Of a DNA stretch of 64,000 nt, positions 1-8,250 are shown piece after piece. The position numbers and the translations under genes are program-made. The notes below the pieces were generated by a model. It was not told the origin of the DNA and ran no database searches. It worked only from the letters and a program-made list of their open reading frames with translations. How positions within the stretch are numbered: the first letter of the stretch is position 1; each line of letters starts with the position of its first letter. This DNA is from JACVRW01 sp963819115 (GTDB lineage Bacteria > Actinomycetota > Thermoleophilia > Solirubrobacterales > Thermoleophilaceae): the NCBI GenBank assembly GCA_963819115.1, contig CAWFUR010000013.1, positions 1-64,000 on the forward strand, in the 5' to 3' direction.

Positions 1-221
1 TAGACCGCCAGGGCTTCCTGAGGAGTCTCAGGGCCCTTCGGGTCGGGCTGGGGTGCGTCCGGCGACTCCGGAACGGGCACCGCCGGGCCTGGGGGCCCGG
101 CGGGTTGAGGCTGGTCGGGTGCCGGTGGTGCCGGCACCTCGGCCCAAATGGCTGGAGCGAGGGTGGCGGAGAGCGTCATGCCGCCCTCGTGTCCGGATCC
201 GGAGCGACCGAAACAGGGCAC
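1..221 (-). CDS. Hypothetical proline-rich protein, C-terminus outside window
   Basis: An open frame runs off the left edge, starting from GTG at 221. An AAGGAG ribosome site lies 8 nt upstream and overlaps the stop codon of the CAP gene (TAAGGAG), so it looks translationally coupled as the next gene of that unit. The visible 73 codons are rich in proline, mostly in XP-type pairs, with no recognisable domain; such stretches are common in secreted or wall-spanning linkers. A later ATG at 179 is an alternative start. The function is unknown and the frame could still be chance in GC-rich DNA. Confidence 0.4.
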   Translation of the reverse strand, partial: MPCFGRSGSGHEGGMTLSATLAPAIWAEVPAPPAPDQPQPAGPPGPAVPVPESPDAPQPDPKGPETPQEALAV

Positions 222-233
222 GTTCGGTGCTCC

Positions 234-923
234 TTAGCCGCGCGAGCCGAAGCTGGTGGTGTAGGTCGCGGCAGGCACGTTGCCACGTATCCGGCGGGGC
301 GTTCCGAGTGCGACGCCGATGCCGGCCTCGCGGAAGCGTCCGTTCAGGATGTTGGCGCGGTGCGGCGGGCTCGCCATCCAGGCGGCCACGATTCCCTGCG
401 GCGTGGAGCGGCGGCGTCCGGCGCCCCAGGCGAGGTTCTCACCGACGAACCAGGCGCTGCAGTGCCTCAGGTATCCGGCGCGGCGGATGCGCGACACGAA
501 GTCGGAGCCGTCGCGGGACACATGGGAGAAGTACTTGTGCTGCTCCATGTCCTGCGCGTGCAGGGTGGCTGCACGGGCAAGGCGGGGGTTGGCCGCCAGG
601 GGGCGCAGGTGGTAGCGCGCACGCTCGGCGTTAAGCAGGCAGAGCGTCGCCTGGGCGAGCTGATCGGTGTTCACCTGGGCGGGTGTGGCCGTGCGGGCGG
701 CGCAGGCGCCGGCCGTACGGAGGTGGGCCGAGGCGGCGTGAGCCGGCTTCTTGCCGATGGGGACCCAGTGCGCCGACTTCTGCGCGGAGGCCACGCCGGC
801 GGGGGCCAGCATCAGCGCGAACGCAGCGGCGGTGCTGAGTGCCACGGCGCGAAGCCGGTTTCGAGTGGGGGACTCGGCGGGGGACCGAGAGGTCTTGAGG
901 GTGGGGGCGGGGGGGCGGTTCAT
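234..923 (-). CDS. Secreted CAP (SCP/PR1-like) domain protein
   Basis: From the ATG at 923 the protein has about 229 residues: a basic N-terminus, a hydrophobic signal segment ending near AGVASA, a short linker, and a C-terminal CAP domain. Family landmarks are LLNAERARYHLRPL, the HAQDM helix, the HKYFSH segment, GENLAWG and a W...HR.NILN block. This is the architecture of bacterial secreted CAP proteins (YkwD-like), which act outside the cell; the biochemical role of bacterial CAP proteins is mostly unknown. An upstream ATG at 968 would add 15 Arg-rich residues before the signal peptide and is less likely. Confidence 0.88.
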   Translation of the reverse strand: MNRPPAPTLKTSRSPAESPTRNRLRAVALSTAAAFALMLAPAGVASAQKSAHWVPIGKKPAHAASAHLRTAGACAARTATPAQVNTDQLAQATLCLLNAERARYHLRPLAANPRLARAATLHAQDMEQHKYFSHVSRDGSDFVSRIRRAGYLRHCSAWFVGENLAWGAGRRRSTPQGIVAAWMASPPHRANILNGRFREAGIGVALGTPRRIRGNVPAATYTTSFGSRG

Positions 924-1028
924 GAGATCTATGTCGCCCCGACCCCGCCGTCCTGCGCGTTTGTGCACTCCGATCTGGACAGATAGGCGATGGGTTTACC
1001 GAGCACCCCGCTCTGGCACTAGGAAACG

Positions 1029-1682
1029 ATGCCTTCCGCGGCCATCCTCGACGTGGACGGCACCCTCGTCGACACGAACTACCACCACGCGATTGCGTGG
1101 TACCGCGCCTTCCGCGAGCACGGCACGGTGCTCCCGCTCTACCGCATCCACCGCCACATCGGGATGGGGGGCGACCAGTTCGTGGCCGCGCTCGCGGGCG
1201 AGGACACGGAGCGCGCGCGAGGGGATGACATCCGGGCCACCGAGAAGGAGCTCTATTCGGAGCTGCTCCCGGAGGTCGAGCCGCTGGAGGGGGCGTCGGA
1301 CCTCGTTCGCCGTCTCAAGGAGCAGGGCCGCGCCGTGGTCCTGGCCAGCTCGGCCAAGGGCGACGAGGTGGACCACTACCTGGACCTGCTCGGCGTTCGC
1401 GCCGTGGTGGACGGCTGGACCACCTCCGATGACGTGGAGGCCACCAAGCCCGAGCCCGACCTGGTGCAGGCGGCCCTCGACAGGGCCGAAACACAGGACG
1501 CGGTGATGGTCGGGGACTCCACCTGGGACTGCGAGGCCGCGCGCCGGGCCGGGATCGAGACCGTGGCCGTGCTCACCGGGGGCTTCTCCGAGCAGGAGCT
1601 TCGCGAAGCCGGCGCGGTGGCCGTATTCGACTCGATCACCGAGCTCCGCGACGGTCTCGACCGCACTCCGCTCGCCGGCTGA
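1029..1682 (+). CDS. HAD-superfamily hydrolase (phosphatase, subfamily IA)
   Basis: This 217-residue protein has the four HAD motifs in order: DVDGT with nucleophile Asp8 and acid Asp10; the VLASS motif with its serine; a lysine in the KPEPD segment; and GDSTWD near the C-terminus for Mg2+. A helical cap lies between motifs I and II, as in beta-phosphoglucomutase/phosphoglycolate phosphatase-like enzymes. It should hydrolyse a small phosphorylated metabolite in the cytoplasm; the substrate cannot be told from sequence. It is transcribed toward the end-joining operon, 36 nt upstream of the ligase, and may be co-transcribed with it. Confidence 0.88.
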   Translation: MPSAAILDVDGTLVDTNYHHAIAWYRAFREHGTVLPLYRIHRHIGMGGDQFVAALAGEDTERARGDDIRATEKELYSELLPEVEPLEGASDLVRRLKEQGRAVVLASSAKGDEVDHYLDLLGVRAVVDGWTTSDDVEATKPEPDLVQAALDRAETQDAVMVGDSTWDCEAARRAGIETVAVLTGGFSEQELREAGAVAVFDSITELRDGLDRTPLAG

Positions 1683-1718
1683 GCCGCGGCCGCCCCGGAT
1701 CGGGAACACTCACGGGGG

Positions 1719-3143
1719 ATGGCGGACCGGCTCGAGCGCTACCGGAAGAAGAGGGACTTCGGGTCCACGCCCGAGCCCGCCGGCGACGGACGCTCGACGG
1801 CGTCCGCCGGGCGCTTCGTGGTGCAGGAGCACGACGCGAGCCGGCTCCACTGGGACCTTCGCCTGGAGCACGAGGGCACGCTGGCGTCGTGGGCCCTGCC
1901 CCGCGGGGTGCCGGACCACCCGAAGGAGAACCGGCTGGCCGTGCACACGGAGGACCACCCGCTCGAGTACCTCGAGTTCGAGGGTGAGATCCCGAAGGGC
2001 GAGTACGGCGGCGGCACCATGAAGGTCTGGGACTCGGGCACCTACGACGCGGAGAAGTTCCGCGAGGGCGAGGTGATCGCGGAGTTCCACGGCGAGCGGA
2101 TGCGGGGCCGCTACGCCCTCATACACACCAGGGGCTCCGACTGGCTCATCCACCGCATGGACCCGCCGGAGGACCCGAGCTACGAGCCGCTGCCGGAGCG
2201 GATCGCGCCGATGCAGGCCCGCGGCGGCTCTCTGCCCCGCAACGAGAAGGCCTTCGGCTTCGAGGTCAAATGGGACGGCATTCGCGCGATCGCCTACTGC
2301 GACCACGGCCACCTCACGCTTCAGGGCCGCAACTTCACGGAGTTCACCCCGCGCTACCCCGAGCTGCGACAGCTGCCTCGGGAGCTCGGTGCGCGTCGGG
2401 TCGTCCTCGACGGCGAGGTGGTGGCGCTGGACGAGCAGGGCCGCCCCAGCTTCGAGCGGCTCCAGTCGCGCATGCACCTCGCATCTGAGTCCGCGATCCG
2501 GCGCCGGATGAAGGACCTGCCGGCGACCTACGTGATCTTCGACCTGCTCTATCTCGACGGCCACAGCACTATGTCCCTCGCCTACGAGGAGCGCCGCGAC
2601 CTGCTCGCGCGGCTGGAGCTGGAGGGGCCTTCCTGGCGAACGCCCGGCTATCACCCCGGCGAGGGCGCGGCCCTGCTCGAGGCCACGGCGGCCATGGGCG
2701 TGGAGGGTGTGGTGGCCAAGCGGCTCGACTCCTCCTACGAGCCAGGCCGGCGCTCCCAGGCCTGGATCAAGGTCAAGAACGTGAACGATCAGGACGTGGT
2801 GATCGGCGGGTGGACGCCGGGCGCCGGCGGGCGCGGCGGGCACCTCGGCGCCCTCGCGGTGGGGGTCATGGAGGACGGCGACCTTCTCTACGCCGGCAAG
2901 GTCGGCACCGGCTTCACCGAGCAGACGCTGGCGCTGCTGAAGCGCGAGCTGGAGCCCCGCCGGCGCGACGACTCGCCCTTCAGCGGCCGCCAGCCGCCGA
3001 AGGGCACCATGTTCGCCGATCCGGAGCTCGTGGCCGCCGTGGAGTTCCGCGAGTGGACGAAGAGCGGGACTCTCCGCGCTCCCTCCTTCAAGGGCCTGCG
3101 GCCGGACAAGGACCCGCAAGATTGCATCCGTGAAGAGGGTTAA
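1719..3143 (+). CDS. ligD: LigD-type 3'-phosphoesterase / ATP-dependent DNA ligase fusion
   Basis: This 474-residue enzyme joins a 3'-phosphoesterase domain (about 25-150; HDASRLHWDLRLE with the metal-binding His/Asp residues, then GEYGGG) to an ATP-dependent ligase domain (about 165-470). The adenylation lysine is Lys184 in FEVKWDG, followed by an LDGEV motif, EGVVAK and WIKVK; an OB fold occupies the C-terminus. It lacks the polymerase domain of full-length LigD, which is encoded separately two genes downstream. It should process 3' ends and seal breaks in Ku-dependent end joining. The stop overlaps the next ATG (TAATG), implying coupling with Ku. Confidence 0.95.
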   Translation: MADRLERYRKKRDFGSTPEPAGDGRSTASAGRFVVQEHDASRLHWDLRLEHEGTLASWALPRGVPDHPKENRLAVHTEDHPLEYLEFEGEIPKGEYGGGTMKVWDSGTYDAEKFREGEVIAEFHGERMRGRYALIHTRGSDWLIHRMDPPEDPSYEPLPERIAPMQARGGSLPRNEKAFGFEVKWDGIRAIAYCDHGHLTLQGRNFTEFTPRYPELRQLPRELGARRVVLDGEVVALDEQGRPSFERLQSRMHLASESAIRRRMKDLPATYVIFDLLYLDGHSTMSLAYEERRDLLARLELEGPSWRTPGYHPGEGAALLEATAAMGVEGVVAKRLDSSYEPGRRSQAWIKVKNVNDQDVVIGGWTPGAGGRGGHLGALAVGVMEDGDLLYAGKVGTGFTEQTLALLKRELEPRRRDDSPFSGRQPPKGTMFADPELVAAVEFREWTKSGTLRAPSFKGLRPDKDPQDCIREEG

Positions 3144-4087
3144 TGGGCCCCGGCCGGGTAACTTTCATAACGATGCCTAGAGCGATTTGGAGTGGAGCAA
3201 TCAGCTTCGGCCTGGTGAACATCCCGGTCAAGCTGTTCAGCGCGGTCTCGCGGAAGACGGTGCGCTTCCACCAGATCGACGGAACGTCGGGCCAGCGCAT
3301 CCAGCAGAAGCGCGTGAGCTCGGCCTCGGGCGAGGAGGTGCCGTACGAGAACCTCGTCAAGGGCTACGAGATCGGGCCCGACCGCTACGTGATCATCACG
3401 CCGGAGGAGCTCGACTCGATCTCGCCGGAGAAGACGCGCACGATCGACATCGAGGACTTCGTGGACCTCGACCAGATCGACCCGATCTTCTACGACCACC
3501 CCTACTACCTGGTGCCCGACACCGGGGCCGAGAAGGCGTACAAGCTGCTGGTGGACGCGATGGACTCCTCGGCCAAGGTCGCGATCGCCCGCGTGGTCCT
3601 CCGCTCGAAGGAGAACCTGGTGGCCATCCGCCCGCGCGACGGAGTGCTCGCCATGGAGACGATGCTGTTCTCCGACGAGGTGATCCCGCCCGACAAGCTC
3701 GACAGCGGCGCGGGCGAGTCGAAGAAGAAGACCAGCAAGCGCGAGCTGGACATGGCCACGCAGCTGATCGAGTCGCTCTCCTCGGACTTCGACCCCGACA
3801 AGTACCGCGACGAGTACCGGGACCGGGTGCTCGAGATGATCGAGCGCAAGGCGCAGGGCGAGGACGTGGTGATCGAGCAGCCCTCCGAGGAGCCTCAGAA
3901 GGTGCCGGACCTGATGGCCGCCCTGGAGGCCAGCATCGCCGCCGCCAAGAGCCCCGGCGGGCGCAAGCCGGCGGCGAAGAAGACCCAGGCCGCGGCGAAG
4001 ACTTCCAATGGGCGAAAGGCCGCGAACGGCTCCGCCAAGGCGAAGAGCGGGTCCACCTCGCGCCGCAAGACGGCCAAGAAGTCGTAG
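3143..4087 (+). CDS. ku: Ku protein, non-homologous end joining
   Basis: Bacterial Ku homodimers thread onto broken DNA ends and recruit LigD. The family N-terminus MPRAIWSGAISFGLVN begins at residue 11, so the start may be the ATG at 3143, which overlaps the ligase stop (TAATG) and follows GAAGAGGG, or the ATG at 3173, which gives the canonical N-terminus. The core beta-barrel extends to about residue 260. It is followed by a Lys/Ala-rich tail of roughly 50 residues ending in RRKTAKKS, typical of actinobacterial Ku and linked in that family to DNA binding and ligase contact. It sits between the ligase and polymerase genes. Confidence 0.95.
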   Translation: MGPGRVTFITMPRAIWSGAISFGLVNIPVKLFSAVSRKTVRFHQIDGTSGQRIQQKRVSSASGEEVPYENLVKGYEIGPDRYVIITPEELDSISPEKTRTIDIEDFVDLDQIDPIFYDHPYYLVPDTGAEKAYKLLVDAMDSSAKVAIARVVLRSKENLVAIRPRDGVLAMETMLFSDEVIPPDKLDSGAGESKKKTSKRELDMATQLIESLSSDFDPDKYRDEYRDRVLEMIERKAQGEDVVIEQPSEEPQKVPDLMAALEASIAAAKSPGGRKPAAKKTQAAAKTSNGRKAANGSAKAKSGSTSRRKTAKKS

Positions 4088-4096
4088 CCGGGGGCC

Positions 4097-4990
4097 GTGC
4101 CGCCGGCCCGCAGGGTGCAGGTCGAGGTCGAGGGCCGCACCCTCTCACTCTCGAATCTGGATAAGGTGCTCTACCCGCAGGCCGGGTTCACCAAGGGCCA
4201 GGTGATCGACTACTACACGCGGGTTGCCCCCGTCCTGCTGCCGCACCTGCGCGGCCATCCGCTCACGCTGAAGCGCTACCCCGACGGCGTCGAGGGGCAG
4301 TACTTCTACGAGAAGCAGTGCCCCTCCCACCGCCCGGAGTGGGTGCACACCGCGCCGGTCCCCACCGGTCGCAAGACGATTGACTTCTGCCTCTGCGAGG
4401 ACCTTCCGACCCTGGTGTGGATGGCCAACCTGGCCGACCTCGAGCTGCACCCGTCGCTCTCGCGAGCGGAGCACATCGAGCGACCGAGGGTGATGGCCTT
4501 CGACCTGGATCCCGGCGAGCCCGCGGGACTGGCCGAGTGCTGTGAGGTCGCCCTTGTGCTGCGCGAGGCGCTGGAGCGGATCGGGCTCGAGTCGTTTCCG
4601 AAGACCTCGGGATCGAAGGGCATCCAGGTCTACGTTCCGCTGAACCGCGACGAGGCCACCTACGACGACACCAAGCCGCTCTCCCAGGCGCTGGCCCGCC
4701 ACCTGGAGGCCGAGCATCCGAAGCTGATCGTCTCCACCCAGAAGAAGGAGCTCCGGCGGGGCAAGGTGCTGATCGACTGGAGCCAGAACGACGAGCACAA
4801 GACGACGGTCTCCGTTTACTCGCTGCGCGCCCGTCGGCGGCCGACGGTGTCCACGCCACTCGGGTGGGACGAGCTGGACGATCCCGCGGCGCTCGTGTTC
4901 GACGCCGGTGACGTGCTGGACCGCGTGGGCGACCACGGCGACCTCTTCGCGCCCATCCTCGAGCTGCAGCAGCGGCTCCCGGAGCTATAG
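4097..4990 (+). CDS. LigD-type polymerase (archaeo-eukaryotic primase-like) domain protein
   Basis: A stand-alone POL domain of 297 residues, begun at GTG 9 nt after Ku. It carries SNLDKVLYP, LTLKRYPDG, the catalytic FDLDPG aspartates, PKTSGSKG, and the IDWSQN block with the third acidic residue. In LigD this domain adds ribonucleotides and fills gaps at broken ends. The position after TSGSKG that is often histidine (KGLH/KGVH) is Gln here (KGIQ); the second paralogue at 53603 keeps His. With the PE-ligase and Ku it rebuilds a LigD machine from separate polypeptides. Confidence 0.92.
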   Translation: MPPARRVQVEVEGRTLSLSNLDKVLYPQAGFTKGQVIDYYTRVAPVLLPHLRGHPLTLKRYPDGVEGQYFYEKQCPSHRPEWVHTAPVPTGRKTIDFCLCEDLPTLVWMANLADLELHPSLSRAEHIERPRVMAFDLDPGEPAGLAECCEVALVLREALERIGLESFPKTSGSKGIQVYVPLNRDEATYDDTKPLSQALARHLEAEHPKLIVSTQKKELRRGKVLIDWSQNDEHKTTVSVYSLRARRRPTVSTPLGWDELDDPAALVFDAGDVLDRVGDHGDLFAPILELQQRLPEL

Positions 4991-5002
4991 CGTTCGTTGC
5001 CA

Positions 5003-6046
5003 ATGGTCGACTGGTCGCTTGCCCGTCAGGTGGCGCGCCTGTCCGCCGGAGCCGACGAGGCCCCGGAGGCGGATCTCGACCTGGCCGCGGTGTGCGCGGA
5101 GCTCGAACCGCACGTGGCCCGGTACACCGGCCTCGAACCCGCCACGCCCGTGCCGCCGCCGGAGCTGGTGAGCCGCTCCGAGTGGGCCTCGGCCAACCTG
5201 GAGTCGCTGTCAGACCTGCTCGACCCCGTGGCCGAGCGCCTCGACCGGAGGCTGTCGTTCGCCGGACCGCTCGCGGGAGCGCTGCGGGTGGGAGCGGCGG
5301 CCACCGTGGCCGCCGAGGCCGGGCTCGTGATGGGCTACGTGTCCCAGCGGGTGCTCGGGCAGTACGACGTGTCGCTCCTGGGCGGGGACCGTCCGCCGCG
5401 ACTCCTGTTCGTGGCGCCGAACCTGAAGAAAGCGGTAGGCGAGCTCGGCGTGGAACGGGCCGGCTTCGAGCGCTGGATCTGCGCGCACGAGCTCACGCAC
5501 GTCTTCCAGTTCCAGGGCGTGCCCTGGCTGCGCGAGCACCTGGGGACGCTCCTCCGCAAGTACCTGGCGTCGCTCGAGGTGAGGATCGACCGCGGAGCCG
5601 CGGGCGGCCTGCCCTCGCTGCCCAGCCCGGCCCGCCTGGTGGAGACCTTCCGCGAGGGCGGGCTCGTCGCGCTGATCCAGACGCGTGAGCAGCGCGCCGT
5701 GATGGCGCGCCTCCAATCGGCGATGGCGGTGATCGAGGGCTATTCCGAGCATGTGATGGACGCGCTCGGCGAGCAGCTGATCCCCGATCTTCCCGCCCTG
5801 CGCGACGCGATGGATCGCCGCCGCCACTCCCGCTCCGCGCCCGAGCGGGTGGTGGAGCGCCTGTTCGGCCTGGACCAGAAGCTCCAGCAGTATGAGCGCG
5901 GCAAGGTCTTCAGCGACGCCGTGGTGGCCGAGGGCGGCATCGAGGCCCTGAACATCGTCTGGTCCGACCCCAAGGCCCTGCCCGACGAGCGTGAGCTGCG
6001 CCGCCCGGAGCTCTGGCTCCGCCGCGTGGCCCCGCAGGCCGCCTAG
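5003..6046 (+). CDS. Zinc-dependent metalloprotease-like protein (DUF2342 family)
   Basis: A predicted 347-residue cytoplasmic protein of the actinobacterial DUF2342 / putative F420-associated zincin family. A HELTH zinc motif (His162-His166) is followed by FQFQGVPWL, and a downstream EGYSEHVMD segment supplies a likely third metal ligand. No signal peptide is seen. ATG 5003 is preferred over the in-frame TTG two codons upstream. The family's physiological role is unproven despite its F420 label. It lies 12 nt after the end-joining polymerase gene and could share its transcript. Confidence 0.85.
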   Translation: MVDWSLARQVARLSAGADEAPEADLDLAAVCAELEPHVARYTGLEPATPVPPPELVSRSEWASANLESLSDLLDPVAERLDRRLSFAGPLAGALRVGAAATVAAEAGLVMGYVSQRVLGQYDVSLLGGDRPPRLLFVAPNLKKAVGELGVERAGFERWICAHELTHVFQFQGVPWLREHLGTLLRKYLASLEVRIDRGAAGGLPSLPSPARLVETFREGGLVALIQTREQRAVMARLQSAMAVIEGYSEHVMDALGEQLIPDLPALRDAMDRRRHSRSAPERVVERLFGLDQKLQQYERGKVFSDAVVAEGGIEALNIVWSDPKALPDERELRRPELWLRRVAPQAA

Positions 6047-6321
6047 GCAGGGCGCGGCCGGCGGGCCCGGCGTCTACTGCGGCTGGGTGAGGTCTGGCTC
6101 TGAGGGGGGTCTGCCGATTTATGCATGCATACCGTGCATAGATGGCCACACCCCCCCGAGACGCCGGCCGCGCCCGCCGTTCGCCTCCGAGCAGCGCACC
6201 CCAGATGTAACCCTCGGAGGCCGGGGGTTTACAAACATGTGTTCGGTGCTAATATTTCTACCGAACTTAGAACTAACAAGGTATTCGAAGCCCCGGGAGT
6301 GCCGGGGAAGGAGAGCCGAAA
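6047..6321 (+). promoter_or_regulatory. Leader region with strong promoter for the basic repeat protein
   Basis: This 275-nt gap is A/T-richer than its surroundings. TTTACA (6228-6233) and TAATAT (6250-6255), 16 nt apart, form a good sigma-70-type promoter, leaving a 5' leader of about 55-60 nt. An AAGGAGAG ribosome site at 6308-6315 precedes the ATG at 6322. Around 6120-6140 there is a small inverted-repeat cluster (ATGCATGCAT, then a further TGCATA) that could bind a regulator. No convincing gene is seen here. Confidence 0.7.
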
Positions 6322-6876
6322 ATGGCAGCACAGACCGAACAGCAGCGCAAGGCCACAGCCCGCAAGGCAGCGGCCACCCGCCGCCGCAACGCCGCCAAGC
6401 GGAGCCAGTCGGCCCGCCGTGCCGCGGAGACCCGCGCCCAGGCCGAGTTGTCCACCATCGCCGCCGTGCAGGCCCAGGCCGAGCGCGCCGTGCTGATCCC
6501 CGTGGGCGCCGCCCTCGTGGCTCGTGACGCCGTTCTCGACGTCGCCAAGCCGTACGTCGACGGTCGCGACAGCGCCGAGAAGGAGCTCACGAAGCTCCAG
6601 AAGCGCGTGTCCACGAACCTCGGCAAGTTCGAGCGCCGCGGCACCACCGCGCGCAACCGGACGGTGCGCGAGGTGAAGCGCACCCGGACTCGCATCGAGC
6701 GCGAGCTTCGCCAGCGCCGCAACAAGGCCGTCCGCACGCTGAAGTCCGTGCGTCGCGACGCCGAGAAGCAGGTCAAGGTCGCCCGCCGCGACGCCGAGAA
6801 GCAGGTCAAGACGACCAGCCGCGAGGCGCAGCGTCAGGCCGAGAGCCTCGCCAACCGCGTGACGGCGCTCGCCTAA
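6322..6876 (+). CDS. Lys/Arg/Ala-rich helical protein, possibly nucleic-acid binding
   Basis: A 184-residue protein very rich in Lys, Arg, Ala and Gln, without cysteine or a signal peptide. The N-terminus (1-50) is a basic stretch like histone H1 or mycobacterial nucleoid-protein tails. The middle (about 55-85) is more hydrophobic and could form an amphipathic helix. The C-terminal half is predicted helix or coiled coil and contains a tandem repeat of RRDAEKQVK (two copies) followed by a third degenerate unit. A strong promoter and good ribosome site suggest high expression. It may be nucleoid-associated or heparin-binding-haemagglutinin-like; this is inference from composition only. Confidence 0.7.
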   Translation: MAAQTEQQRKATARKAAATRRRNAAKRSQSARRAAETRAQAELSTIAAVQAQAERAVLIPVGAALVARDAVLDVAKPYVDGRDSAEKELTKLQKRVSTNLGKFERRGTTARNRTVREVKRTRTRIERELRQRRNKAVRTLKSVRRDAEKQVKVARRDAEKQVKTTSREAQRQAESLANRVTALA

Positions 6877-6896
6877 GTCTCACCGCTTCCCCCCGG

Positions 6897-6960
6897 CCGG
6901 TTGGAGAGACCGGGACGGGGCGAGACTGTCGGCAAACCCGGCAGTGCAGTATCTCTCCTC
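6897..6960 (+). other. Candidate structured RNA leader upstream of mrp
   Basis: GGAGAGA (about 6902) can pair with TCTCTCC (about 6953), enclosing a perfect 7-bp hairpin CTGTCGG/CCGGCAG with loop CAAAC. CCGGT/ACCGG at the 5' edge gives a mutually exclusive helix. It precedes a strong terminator hairpin and then mrp. It may be an attenuator or only the 3' UTR of the preceding gene; it matches no riboswitch class I recognise. Confidence 0.35.
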
Positions 6961-6966
6961 CCTCAG

Positions 6967-6999
6967 CCGACGGCGCCTCCTAATACGGGGCGCCGTCGG
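6967..6999 (+). terminator. Intrinsic terminator-like hairpin
   Basis: A perfect 11-bp stem CCGACGGCGCC / GGCGCCGTCGG with an 11-nt loop is followed by TCTTT. It lies 90 nt after the basic repeat protein and 63 nt before mrp, so it either ends the upstream transcript or attenuates entry into mrp. Confidence 0.75.
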
Positions 7000-7062
7000 T
7001 CTTTGCGGGCCCTTTTCGGGGGCCGGCGGGCCCACACCTGCCGTCTGCGAGAATCGAGACTC

Positions 7063-8223
7063 ATGCCTTCCGAGACGCAGATTCGCGACGCCCTTCGCAA
7101 CGTCATCGATCCCGAGCTCCGCAAGGACATCGTGACGCTCGGGATGGTCCGCTTCATCGAGCAGCCGGAGCCCGGCCGCGTGGACGTGGGGGTATCCCTC
7201 ACCACGCCCGGATGCCCGATCCGCTCCCACTTCGAGAAGGCCGTGGTGGAGAACGTCACGGCCCTCGGAGACGTGAAACTGGTCACCGTTGCCTTCGACG
7301 TGCTGAGCGACGAGGAGAAGTCCACCCTCGCCCAGCGCCTCGGCCGCCAGGACGGGCTACCCGAGGGCGCTCTCGCCGCGGTGAAGAACGTGATCTGCGT
7401 GGCCTCGGGCAAGGGAGGGGTGGGCAAGTCCACCCTGACCGCGAACCTCGCCGCCGCCCTACAGGCCGAGGGCCACGCCGCAGCCGCCCTCGACGCCGAC
7501 GTGTGGGGGTACTCGATACCGCGCATGCTCGGCGTTCACGGCCGCCCGCGCGTGTCGGGCGAGCGCAAGATCATCCCGCTCGAGGCCCACGGCGGCGTGA
7601 AGGTGATCTCGATCGAGTTCTTCCTCTCCGAGCGCGATCAGGCCATCACCTGGCGCGGCCCGATGCTCCACAAGGCGATTCGCCAGTTCCTCGAGGACGT
7701 GGAGTGGGGCGAGCTCGACTACCTCCTGATCGACCTTCCGCCCGGCACCGGGGACGTGTCGATGACTCTCTCCCAGCTGCTGCCGCAGGCGCGCTTCGTG
7801 ATCGTCACCACGCCGCAGCCGGCCGCCCAGAACGTGGCCAAGCGCGCGGCCGAGTCGGCACTCCGCTTCGACCTCGAGATCGCCGGTGTGATCGAGAACA
7901 TGTCCGGCTTCACCACCCCCACCGGCGAGCGCTTCACCATCTTCGGCGAGGGTGGCGGCCAGCTCCTCGCCGACGAGCTGGACGTGCCCCTCCTGGGCAA
8001 GATCCCGCTCCAGGAGGCACTCCGCGTGGGCGCGGACGAGGGGATGCCGCTCGTGCTGGAGGATCCCGACGCGCCCGCGTCGCAGGCTCTCCGTCACGCC
8101 GCCCGCGGCCTCATCGCCGCCACTCCGCAGCAGCTGGCCGTGCTTCAGGCCCCGTCGGGCCCGCCGGTACCGGCGGTCACGGGCACGGCACTGCCGATGG
8201 CGCCCTCCGGCGCCGCCGGCTAG
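7063..8223 (+). CDS. mrp: Mrp/NBP35-family P-loop ATPase (ApbC), Fe-S cluster carrier type
   Basis: This 386-residue protein has an N-terminal MIP18/DUF59 domain (about 1-85) and a MinD/Mrp ATPase domain with the deviant Walker A GKGGVGKST (near residue 115), IDLPPGTGDVS and ENMSG. Mrp/ApbC proteins bind and transfer 4Fe-4S clusters and hydrolyse ATP. In most members a CPHC-type CXXC follows ENMS; here the segment reads GFTTPTGERFTIFGEGGG and has no cysteine, so cluster handling must differ. ATG 7063 is chosen because the family's N-terminal domain starts there; the longer frame crosses the terminator. It is followed by the ferredoxin gene on the opposite strand. Confidence 0.92.
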   Translation: MPSETQIRDALRNVIDPELRKDIVTLGMVRFIEQPEPGRVDVGVSLTTPGCPIRSHFEKAVVENVTALGDVKLVTVAFDVLSDEEKSTLAQRLGRQDGLPEGALAAVKNVICVASGKGGVGKSTLTANLAAALQAEGHAAAALDADVWGYSIPRMLGVHGRPRVSGERKIIPLEAHGGVKVISIEFFLSERDQAITWRGPMLHKAIRQFLEDVEWGELDYLLIDLPPGTGDVSMTLSQLLPQARFVIVTTPQPAAQNVAKRAAESALRFDLEIAGVIENMSGFTTPTGERFTIFGEGGGQLLADELDVPLLGKIPLQEALRVGADEGMPLVLEDPDAPASQALRHAARGLIAATPQQLAVLQAPSGPPVPAVTGTALPMAPSGAAG

Positions 8224-8250
8224 CCCGACAGCCGCCGGCCGAGGTCCGGG

